Positions 38,601 to 46,200 of a stretch of 64,000 bases of DNA are shown piece after piece (positions within the stretch are counted from its first letter, which is position 1; each line of letters begins with the position of its first letter). A model generated the notes under the pieces. It was not told where the DNA came from and searched no databases. It worked only from the letters and a program-made list of their open reading frames with translations. The position numbers were made by a program, and so were the translations under genes. The DNA is taken from NCBI GenBank assembly GCA_030645575.1, contig JAUSMJ010000073.1, positions 42,228 to 106,227 of the forward strand, in the 5' to 3' direction. The DNA comes from Caulobacter sp. GTDB lineage: Bacteria > Pseudomonadota > Alphaproteobacteria > Caulobacterales > Caulobacteraceae.

Positions 38601-39899
38601 GCCAGCGACCAGACCTGGAGCTTCACCTCGAACGCCGGGTTCCAGACCCTGACCCGCGCCGGCTCCAACAGCGCCTGGGCGCCGGCGACCCCGGCCACGG
38701 GAACGCGAACCTACACCTCCAATGGCCTCAACCAGCTGACCGCCTCGGGCTCGCTGAGCCTGACCTACGACGGCCGGGGCAACCTGACCTCCGACGGGGT
38801 CAATACCTATGCCTACGACGCGGCCAATCGGCTGACGGGGATGAGCGGGGTGACCCTCGCCTACGATCCGCTCGGCCGGCTCTACCAGACGGCGGGAACC
38901 GCCACGACCCGGCTGGCCTACGACGGCGCCGATCTGATCGGGGAATACAACACCGCCGGAACCCTGCTGCGCCGCTATGTCCACGGCCCCGGCGTCGATG
39001 AGCCGCTGGTCTGGTACGAGGGCGCGGGCACGACCGATCGCCGCTGGCTGCTCAGCGACCAGCTGGGCTCGGTGGTGGCGGTGACCGACGGCGCGGGCGC
39101 GGCGGCGACGATCAACAGTTACGACGAATACGGCCTGCCCGGCTCGGGCAACGCCGGCCGGTTCCAGTACACCGGCCAGACCTGGATCCCCGAGATCGGC
39201 CTCTACAACTACAAGGCCCGGTTCTATTCGCCGACCCTGGGCCGGTTCCTGCAGACCGATCCGATCGGGTACGGTGATGGGATGAATATGTATGCGTACG
39301 TGGGGAACGATCCGGTGAACGGGACCGATTCGAGTGGGCTTTCTGAGGTGCAACTCTGTTGGAAAGTGAAGCCTCCGGCGCAGCCTCCGGGACAAGACAC
39401 CGTAATCTGGGGCCTAAAGTGCATTTGGGTTGAACGGGAGAGCATCTTTGGCCCCTCCAGCACAGATGCGGGGCTAATTGCTGGCGCAAACGGCGCAGAT
39501 TTCGCCGCCGGTATCGCGTTCGAGAAGAAGAAGAAGAGATGTGAAGGGCTCGTGCGGGGATCCCAAGGTCTCGGATTATTTTCACAGGCCTACGAGGGGG
39601 CTGCTATTACATCCTTCGCTGCCGGAGCTGCAACGGCGGGGGTTCCTGGGTGGGGCGAGACGGGTTCGCCCGCGCTAATGGCGCTCGGGGAGCACCTAGA
39701 ACTGAATTCGTTGGAGTTCAATGTCGCGTCAGTACTGGCCTATGGCTTTGGGACCGGAAATTGGGAAAAAGCCGGAAATTTGGCAATTGCAAATATCATC
39801 GCCCCTTTCAGCGGCCTTAAGGGGCTTCCGAAATCGGTGGCTGGAGCAATTAGTTCGCGTGTTGCTGAAGGCCGCACCTCTCTAGAGGACTGCAAATAG
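35673..39899 (+). CDS. Sec-exported RHS/YD-repeat protein 1 with variable tail
   Basis: This is a 1,408-residue protein from ATG 35673 (GGGGCGAG upstream). A signal peptide (AAWLTLIVMVLAVAAGP, cleavage near ALA) shows Sec export. Dozens of YD repeats (YDxxGRVTxxT) make up the body. The RHS core ends near residue 1,222 with FYSPTLGRFLQTDPIGYGDG and NDPVNGTDSSGL. The last ~185 residues are a tail unrelated to RHS protein 2 and visibly AT-richer, with a Gly/Ala-rich hydrophobic stretch (AYEGAAITSFAAGAATAGVP). RHS proteins encapsulate and release C-terminal toxins. The tail's activity is not recognised; a membrane-acting toxin is possible. Confidence 0.88.
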   Translation: MRRVLTAVDGSVADAGANRSARIGPAAWLTLIVMVLAVAAGPNRALAQGVPPPPIRSTIDANGVDLISGDFTYSVEELSIGQPGAGGLSYLRSFVETGWRDNFVGTINSDGTVYTVSFGGTSESFDLVGGVYTPGEGQGSTLTFDAGTQLYTYRSGDGVVAVFSKALNGSPFAWLPAANEARVTSITRPSGEVLTFNYRSVTVTSPYTYTAHRLQSVTNNLGYQIKFEYALNTATLADHLNSWLTVTKVTGLNGATDYCNPVADSCGFSQTWPNATYATIPYSTTQTVTDTLGRVTRYTRDTSGDKLAGIRRPSASTDTTIITYNGAGQVASVSNGSASWTYSYADTSTQRTTTVTDPLAHTRILISDLATGLTVSDTDGVGRTVAYQYDSLGRVTRVTSPEGDYTQFTYDARGNVTQTTRVPKAGSGLSNISTTASYDATCVNPVKCNKPNTTTNATGAATDYTYDATHGGLLTATEPAATAGGTRPQTRITYSSLYAYYKNSGGSIVAAATPVYLPTATSACVSGSSCAGAATEVKTTITYGAAGVANNRLATAVASGSGDGGLTATATMTWDAVGNRLTVDGPLAGADDTTRYRYDAARQLVGVVGPDPDGAGALKFRAGRAAYNADGQPTLIERGTVTAQTDTAWAAMTVLEQQTLAYDTLGRLTKKTLVTDGATQAVIQQSYDAANRLDCTAVRMNPAVFGSPPSSACTLGAAGANGPDRITRNSYSNADQITKVTSAYGVSGQAADDVTLTYNSWAQVATAADAMGGLTTYEYDGFGRPKKTRYPIASNRTSSSTTDYEEITYDVYGRVSQQRRRDATVFGVAYDLLGRPTTIDAPGAMADVTYSYDLLSRATSAAISGHTLTFAWDALGRQTSAAGPLGTVSYQYDLAGARTRVTWPDSFYVAYDHDLTGAVTAARENGATTGAGVLASFAYDDLGRRASLTRGNGVVTSYTFDSASRLTSLAQNLAGTASDQTWSFTSNAGFQTLTRAGSNSAWAPATPATGTRTYTSNGLNQLTASGSLSLTYDGRGNLTSDGVNTYAYDAANRLTGMSGVTLAYDPLGRLYQTAGTATTRLAYDGADLIGEYNTAGTLLRRYVHGPGVDEPLVWYEGAGTTDRRWLLSDQLGSVVAVTDGAGAAATINSYDEYGLPGSGNAGRFQYTGQTWIPEIGLYNYKARFYSPTLGRFLQTDPIGYGDGMNMYAYVGNDPVNGTDSSGLSEVQLCWKVKPPAQPPGQDTVIWGLKCIWVERESIFGPSSTDAGLIAGANGADFAAGIAFEKKKKRCEGLVRGSQGLGLFSQAYEGAAITSFAAGAATAGVPGWGETGSPALMALGEHLELNSLEFNVASVLAYGFGTGNWEKAGNLAIANIIAPFSGLKGLPKSVAGAISSRVAEGRTSLEDCK

Positions 39900-39902
39900 A
39901 AA

Positions 39903-40319
39903 ATGAGAAATCTTGTGGAGACCACATCTCATAATCTTATGATGATAGGTATTTTAGCGGTGGTTTGGTTTCCCAAGGAGGCCTTCTCCATCCCCTTGCT
40001 AATAATTGGCATTGTCGGGTCTGCCATTTCATTTTACATAAAAAGAAGGAGGGGGCGATCCCAATCCCATGAAACCGCGCATGACGAAGGTCTTCGGGCG
40101 GGGAGTGAAAAGCTTGACAGATTGGGCGTGTTTTTGGGCGCAATGTTAAGTGTGTCGATTGGGTTTATGCTTTGTTTGGCGTGGTTTCGTCTGTATATTG
40201 GAGAATACGAAAGGCTAGCATCTTTAGTTGCTACGACAATTTTCATTTTTTCGGCTGCTTCATCTCAAATATATACGGTGGTTCGACGCTCGCTAACCAG
40301 TGCCAGTGACCCAAGGTGA
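39903..40319 (+). CDS. AT-rich small membrane protein after RHS 1, candidate immunity protein
   Basis: A 138-residue protein starts three bases after the RHS stop. It has about four hydrophobic segments (LMMIGILAVVWFP, IPLLIIGIVGSAISFYI, LGVFLGAMLSVSIGFMLCLA, LVATTIFIFSAASSQIY), separated by a charged cytoplasmic loop. I recognise no family. Its base composition is far lower in GC than its neighbours, like the RHS tail before it, so tail and gene probably moved in together. That is the usual arrangement of polymorphic toxin and immunity genes. An immunity role is inferred from position only. Confidence 0.6.
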   Translation: MRNLVETTSHNLMMIGILAVVWFPKEAFSIPLLIIGIVGSAISFYIKRRRGRSQSHETAHDEGLRAGSEKLDRLGVFLGAMLSVSIGFMLCLAWFRLYIGEYERLASLVATTIFIFSAASSQIYTVVRRSLTSASDPR

Positions 40320-40516
40320 TCGAGTTCTTTTGCTGTGTCGGCATGATTGAGCGGTGCCCCTGGAGGCTGTTTGAAGATGGCTGAAGGATATTCTCTCTTC
40401 AGGACCTGGAAGGGGGGAAAGCACTCTTTTTCCATCCCTCACCCAAGCAGTGGAAAAGCGCAAAGTGTCCCTTATTCCCACAAACAACAACACAGGCTCA
40501 ATTAGAGGGGGCGGAC

Positions 40517-41056
40517 GTGGCTTTCAGGATCAAGCTCAGGCAGGCGCTCACCATGGCCTGCTTCCTCGCGGTCGCCGCGCCGGCCATGGCCGAGACCGTC
40601 ACCTATACCTATGACGCCCGCGGTCGGCTGGCGACGGCGAGCTACTCCACCGGCCATACGACCACCTACAGCTATGACGCCGCCGGCAACCGCACCCAGC
40701 TGGCGGTCAGCGGCGGCAGCGGCGGCTCCAACCTGGCCCCCGACGCCGTCAACGACTATGATACCTGGGCCGTCTTCAGCCAAGGCGACTTCCCGACCTC
40801 GCGGGTCGTCTACGTCCTGGCCAACGACACCGACCCCGAGAGCAACACCCTGAGCATCAGCTCGGTCACAACCCCGACCAACAGCGCCTCGGCGACGATC
40901 CTGACCAGCGCTCCCGGCCCCCGCATATCGGTGACCAACATCGGCAGCCAGGGCACGACGTTCAGCTACACCATCTCCGACGGCGCCGGCGGTTCCGACA
41001 CCGCCACCGTCACCCTGGTTCCCTCATACGAACCCTGCGAATTCGAGATCTGCTGA
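40517..41056 (+). CDS. secreted protein with two YD motifs and one cadherin-like repeat
   Basis: GTG 40517 gives a 179-residue protein with a signal peptide (ALTMACFLAVAAPAMA-E). Two YD units follow (TVTYTYDARGRLATA and TTTYSYDAAGNRTQLAV), then one tandem-95/cadherin-like module (NDTDPESNTLSISS ... FSYTISDGAGGSDTATVTL). It ends CEFEIC. The YD pair is near-identical in style to that of the larger protein at 41.17-42.26 kb. The 197-base gap before it holds no gene I can see. Function unknown; a small surface or matrix protein, or an RHS-derived module. Confidence 0.7.
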   Translation: MAFRIKLRQALTMACFLAVAAPAMAETVTYTYDARGRLATASYSTGHTTTYSYDAAGNRTQLAVSGGSGGSNLAPDAVNDYDTWAVFSQGDFPTSRVVYVLANDTDPESNTLSISSVTTPTNSASATILTSAPGPRISVTNIGSQGTTFSYTISDGAGGSDTATVTLVPSYEPCEFEIC

Positions 41057-41173
41057 CCGGCGCCCGGAGCCCTGATATCGACATCCCGCCTGCCGTCGGG
41101 CGTAACGGCCTTGGCGACGCGGCGCCTCGACGGCGGCGGGTCATCGATTCCGCTGCCGGACGACGCGGGGCGG

Positions 41174-42259
41174 CTACTGGTTGGTCTCGACCGTGATCGT
41201 CATGTTCACCGTGGCCGTCGCCGTGCCGCCGTGGCCGTCGGAGATGGTGTAGGTGAAGCTGTCGGTCGTGCTGAGCGGGCTGCTGGTCGCCGTCCCGTAT
41301 CTGTAGGTCACCGTCGTGCCGGTGAACGTCACCGTACCCTTCGCGCCCTGGGTGACGCCGGTGATGGTCAGGGTGTCGCCGTTGGCGTCCGTGTCGTTGA
41401 CGCGGGGATCCAGCGTCTTGGTCGGCCGCACACCGGCGCCGCCGGTGTAGAGGGCGAAGGCGGAGTTCGTATCGGTGACCGCCACCGGCGCGCTGTTGGA
41501 GGCGCTGATGGTCATCGACACGGTCGCGGTCGCCGTACCGCCCTGGCCGTCTGAGATGGTGTAGGTGAAACTGTCCGCGCCGCTATATCCGGCTGTCGGG
41601 GTGAAGGTGACCGAGGTTCCGCCGTTGACGACGACCGTACCGTGCGCGCCGTTGGTCGCGCTTGAGATGGTCAGCGGATTTCCATCGGGGTCGCTGTCAT
41701 TGGTGCGCGGGTCGAAGGTCAGCGCCGTGTTGGCGGCCGTTGTCTTGCTGTCGCCAACAGCGACGGGAGGCTGATTGGCCGCCGCGACCGTCACCGACAC
41801 CGTCGCGGTGGCATAGCCACCCTGGCCGTCGGTGATCGTGTAGGTGAAACTGTCAGCGCCGCTGTAGGCCGTCGCCGGCGTAAAGGTCAGGCTTGTTCCG
41901 CCATTGATCACGACCGCGCCATGCGCTCCGTCGGTCTTGGACGAAATTGTCAGGGGGTCGCCGTTGGCGTCGCTGTCGTTGGCGCGGGGATCGAAGGTGA
42001 CGGCGGTGTTCACCGCCGTCGTGGCGCCGTCATTGACCGCTGTGGGCGCGGTATTGCTCACATTGCTGTTCACCACCTGCGTGCGGTTGCCGGCCGCGTC
42101 GTAGCTGTAGGTGATGGTGTAGGTCGCGCCGCCATCGACGTAGGTCGCCGACGAGAGCCGCCCAAGCGAATCGTAAGTGTAGGCGGTGTTCTCCGCCGCC
42201 GCGGTTCCGGCCAGCGCCAGGATGGCGACGCCCAGCAGCCAAGTTGCTCGCCGCATCAT
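41174..42259 (-). CDS. secreted protein with YD motifs and three tandem-95 repeats
   Basis: This 361-residue protein has a signal peptide (ATWLLGVAILALAGTAAA-E), then two YD units (TAYTYDSLGRLSSATY, ITYSYDAAGNRTQVVN). Three ~85-residue tandem-95/cadherin-like repeats follow, each with an NDSDANGDPLTISS-type loop that could bind calcium and a DSFTYTISDGQGG closing strand. It is convergent with the smaller relative at 40.5 kb. Repeats of this kind occur in large bacterial adhesins; here the protein is short with no visible anchor. A 31-base motif upstream is shared with RHS gene 2. Confidence 0.75.
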   Translation of the reverse strand: MMRRATWLLGVAILALAGTAAAENTAYTYDSLGRLSSATYVDGGATYTITYSYDAAGNRTQVVNSNVSNTAPTAVNDGATTAVNTAVTFDPRANDSDANGDPLTISSKTDGAHGAVVINGGTSLTFTPATAYSGADSFTYTITDGQGGYATATVSVTVAAANQPPVAVGDSKTTAANTALTFDPRTNDSDPDGNPLTISSATNGAHGTVVVNGGTSVTFTPTAGYSGADSFTYTISDGQGGTATATVSMTISASNSAPVAVTDTNSAFALYTGGAGVRPTKTLDPRVNDTDANGDTLTITGVTQGAKGTVTFTGTTVTYRYGTATSSPLSTTDSFTYTISDGHGGTATATVNMTITVETNQ

Positions 42260-42289
42260 TTCCCCCGCGACCTGATCCCTGGCGCGATA

Positions 42290-42320
42290 CTATTGATGGT
42301 TGAGCCGTCGGCGCAAGAGC
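42290..42320. promoter_or_regulatory. shared 31-base motif, copy 1
   Basis: This stretch, beginning CTATTGATGGTTGAGC, matches 43,176-43,206 at 26 of 31 positions in the same orientation. It lies 31 bases upstream of the start of the YD/tandem-95 gene on the minus strand. A conserved stretch in two promoter regions suggests a common regulator or a small repeat. No known operator is recognised. Confidence 0.45.
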
Positions 42321-42358
42321 GACCGCGAAACAAAATACCCGACGTTCAGAGGCGATCG

Positions 42359-43099
42359 TCACCGACCGCTTCCGGCTGCCCGAAAGGCCAGTCGGTAGGC
42401 CCGACCCGCTCCGACGATGCCCGGCGCCCTGTAGGGCAGGCAGGCGCGGATCGCTTCAAGCGCCCGCGCTTCGGCCAGCAGGCGCTGTTCGCTCGGGCGT
42501 CCGCCTTCCGGCCGGACGATTCTCGGAGGGCCGGCGAGGCCGCCCTTGCCGTCGAGAGTGACCTCCAGCGTCACCGGCACGGTTGAACGGCCGGCCAGCC
42601 GCCGCCAGCAGGGCTCGACCTGTCCCCAAAGCTCACCGGACGAGGCGTCCAGCGTCGCTTCGCCCCTGGTGGCCGAGGAGGCGGTCCTGGCCTCGCGCCC
42701 GGCCGTGGCGCCATCGCCCAGCGCCTCGCGGCCATCGCCCCGCGCGCCGGCGGCGTCGAAACGGCCAAGGGCCTTGAACAGGGACGAAAGGTCACCGCTC
42801 CGCCCAGGCGGTTCCGGTTCGCTCACCGCGAAGTCTGACTGCGTTCGGATCGTCCGGGCGAGGCGCTCGACGTCGGAAATCGCCTCGCTGGCGGCCGCGC
42901 CGCCGGCCCTGGCCCCCTCGCGGCCGGCCAGCATAACCTCCACGGCTTCGCCGTCTCCGAACGGTTCGAACGCTCCCCGCGGCGCCGTCCCCGTCGCCGT
43001 GGCGAAGACGGCGAACGCGAAAATCACATGCAGCAGCGCCGCCGCGGCCAGGGCGAGGCCGTTACGAGTCCTTCTTTGCGCGGGCCGTGGCGAAGTCAC
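42359..43099 (-). CDS. TolA/TonB-like membrane protein (copy 2)
   Basis: GTG 43099 gives a 246-residue protein with one N-terminal transmembrane helix (GLALAAAALLHVIFAFAVFA) and a long charged periplasmic linker. The C-terminal TolA/TonB-like domain shows LWGQVEPCWRRL, VPVTLEVTLDGKGG and AIRACLPYRAP, with the same cysteine pair as copy 1 at 34.86 kb. The open frame extends upstream to 43501, but that part is antisense to RHS 2 and lacks support. It is divergent from RHS 2, mirroring the copy 1/RHS 1 arrangement. Confidence 0.7.
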   Translation of the reverse strand: MTSPRPAQRRTRNGLALAAAALLHVIFAFAVFATATGTAPRGAFEPFGDGEAVEVMLAGREGARAGGAAASEAISDVERLARTIRTQSDFAVSEPEPPGRSGDLSSLFKALGRFDAAGARGDGREALGDGATAGREARTASSATRGEATLDASSGELWGQVEPCWRRLAGRSTVPVTLEVTLDGKGGLAGPPRIVRPEGGRPSEQRLLAEARALEAIRACLPYRAPGIVGAGRAYRLAFRAAGSGR

Positions 43100-43175
43100 G
43101 CATCGACCTTCGCCGAGACGGACGGATCGGACAACCGGATCGGTGTGCGGTGCGGCAACTGTTTCCTCTCGGGCG

Positions 43176-43206
43176 CTATTGACGGTTGAGCAATCGACGC
43201 AATAGC
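43176..43206. promoter_or_regulatory. shared 31-base motif, copy 2
   Basis: The second copy of the motif (CTATTGACGGTTGAGC...) lies 30 bases upstream of the RHS 2 start and between it and the divergent TolA-like gene. The two copies are 26/31 identical although the flanking sequence is not. The TTGACG inside it could serve as a -35 element. Confidence 0.45.
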
Positions 43207-43235
43207 CTCGCCAACGATAATACCGGGGGTGGTAT

Positions 43236-46200
43236 ATGCGAAATTGGCTTGGCGCTTGGGCGCGGCGGTTGGGTTGCGGCATCGGCGGGGTGCTGGCGAC
43301 AGCCGCCATCCTGGTCGCGGGCCCGGCTTGGTCGCAGTCCGCCACACCGTCGGTGAAGATCGGCACGGCCGCGCTGATCACGCCGACGGCGGCCGACACC
43401 TGGTACGGTTCGGCCACCACCTCGACCAACGGCCTTGGCCAGGCGACTCGCCCGCCGGAGATCATCGAGCTGGCGCGAGCGCTGTCGAACGATCCGGACA
43501 AGATCTACGACTACGTCCGCAACAACATCGAGATCACCTGGATCTACGGCCTGCAGAAAGGCGGCCTGGGGGCCATCACCGACAAGGCAGGCACGGCGTT
43601 CGACCAGGCCAACCTGATGGTCGAGCTGCTGCGCCAGGCCGGCTACACCGCCAGCTACAAGGCCGGGACCATTACCCTGAGCGGCGCCCAGTTCGCCGAC
43701 TGGTCGGGCATCACCGACGCCAAGGCCGCCTGCCAGCTGCTGTCAAGCGGCGGGATTCCGGCCGTCATCAACGGCTCGACCTCGGCGACCTGCGCCTACA
43801 CTGGGACCGTATCGACCATCCAGCTGGCCCACATCTGGGTCTCGGCGACGATCGGCGGCGCGGGCTATGTGTTCGACCCGGCCTACAAGGGGCACGCGTT
43901 CAAGGCGGCGGTGGACCTGGCGGCGGCCTCGGGCCTGACCAGCGGGGCGCCGCTGACGGCGGCGACCGGCGGCATGGAGAGCGGCACGGCCTCGACCGTC
44001 GGCTATGTGCGCAACCTCAACACCGAATCGCTTGAGTCCACGCTCACCACCACCGCGGCTAACCTGCAGACCTATATCGAGACCAACGCCCCGACGGGCG
44101 AGATCGAGGACATCGTCGGCGGCCAGAAGGTGGCCCGCTACGATCCGCCGACCGGTGGCCTGCGCCAGACCACGCTGCCGTATACGTCGGCCGAGCAGCG
44201 CGCCTGGACCGGTGGAATCCCGGACCAATACCGCACGACGCTCAGGGTTCAGCTGACCAAGCTTCGACCCGACACGACGTTCGGGACCATCATCGACCAG
44301 ACCCTCTATGTCGATGAGGTCGCCAGCCGAAAACTGATCTTCGACAGCGTCTACGACAGCAATTTCACCCTCGACCAGAACGTCACGTTCACCGGCTCGC
44401 TCAAGCTGGTGGGCGAGGCTGAAAACACGATCACGCTGCAGACCTGGGCGGTCACGGCGTCGTGGAATGTCGAAAACCCGATGATGAGCTTCGGCCAGCT
44501 CACACTGACTCCCAACCCGCCCTATGCCGCCTCGTCAGACGGATCATCGACCGTCAACGGGACCTACATGAACGGCGTCGTGGTCAAGGATGTGACCTAC
44601 CACATGCCGTTCACCATCGTGCACGGATGGGGTGAGGTCGCGCCGAGTCTGGCTGCAAAATGGGGGTCGCGAGCCGATCGGCCCGCGCCCATGACGCCGG
44701 TCGCGGAATCGGTCACCCAGTGGCCGAACAACCGCTGCGAAAACTGCCTGAGCACGTCCGTCTCCTCGACCGGTGACGGGCGTCGCGAACAGATGGCCGC
44801 CAGTTGGCTGGCTCAGTCATCCCGGGCGAACAGCCTGCAAGCGGCGATCGCCAAGTCGATCTATGTCCAGCACTATTCCCTCGGCGTCGTCGCCGCCGAC
44901 ACCCAGATTCGCGCCGGCTCCTCGGGCGCCGACCCCTATGCCCCCCCGTGGGAGCAGCCCACGCACGTAAACTTCTATTTCACCATCGACAGCTTCGATC
45001 GCGTCGATGTGGACACCGCGTTCAGCCTGACCAGCAAGACGGCGGTCGCGGCCGATCGCCGGGCCGCCATTCATTCGATCGCTGCGGCGATGGAGGCGCT
45101 GGAGGGTAGTATTGCGGGCCAGGCGTCGGACTTGCCCGACACCAGCTCGACAGCGACCCGGTTCGCCTGGGGCAATCGCCCGCCATCGGCCGAAGACCTC
45201 TCCGGCGGCGTTGGCCCGCGGCGTTTCTATGACTTCAACGCCGGAAACGCGGGTCAGGCCCTCGCGCTTTTAAAGACGGAAGGGCTGACGTCCACGTCCG
45301 CTGACGGCATCCACACCGGTTTTGGCGAGCCCGAGATCGGATCGTTTGAGGCCGGGGTTCGGAGGCAGGCCCTGTCCGACGCCATCAATGCATACACCGC
45401 GGCTGGGTTCTCGGTCGTGGCGTCCGAGGAAGCGTTTCTGGGTCCAGGCCAACGCGGTGGCGGCTACTATCTCACCGCCCCCGCATCATCGACGAACGAC
45501 TACAGCCACAAGCCCTCGCGACAGCGCGGCGGGGCCATGGTCGCGACCCGCTATGTCAATGGCGAGCCGGTCGAGATCGCCCAGCTGATCATCGGACCTG
45601 ACGCAACCGCCAAGGGCGGCGGCGCCGGCACGCAGACGTTCAACCAGGCCCAGTACGATCCAGCCAAGGCAGCGGAGGTGCTCAAGACCCGATTCATCGA
45701 TCGCTCGACGGCCATGGGTGTCGACCTTCGGACCGGCGCTCTGTCCTACACCAGCCCCGCCCAGCTCACCGTGGGCACGGGCCAGTTTCCCTACAGCCTG
45801 AGCGCCAGCCTGACCTGGGTCGGGGGCGACTGGGAAAGCCCGGTCATGGGCGAGCACAACTACACCCCGCCGCAGGCTCCGTGGACAACGAACTGGAACA
45901 ACAGCCTTTCGATATCAGGGAGCGGGATGGAGGCGATGGGCGCGACAGATATCCGCGCCTCGGCCGGCACGATCGCCGCCTTCCTGATCATGCAGGACAT
46001 CTTCAAGGCATCCCCCTCCACCCAACGGGAGACCTCCGCGATCCTGGCCGGGGCCTGGTGGGTCCGGCAACTGTCGGGGAACGTGGTCACCGTCACGGTC
46101 GGTCAGGACTCGCGACAGTTCGTCAAGCGCTACGATGGCCAATGGTTCGCCCCCGGCCCTGGCGCCTACGCGACCCTGACCCAGACGGGCAGCCGGTCCG

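Noticed and set aside
36700..39300. Regular YD-repeat periodicity considered as a CRISPR-like or DNA repeat array
   Set aside because: The periodicity is protein-level with variable nucleotide sequence and no constant repeat-spacer pattern.
35208..39395. Very long minus-strand open frame (about 1,400 codons) opposite RHS 1
   Set aside because: It is an antisense shadow of the GC-rich YD repeats; the plus strand has the signal peptide, RHS core and family motifs.
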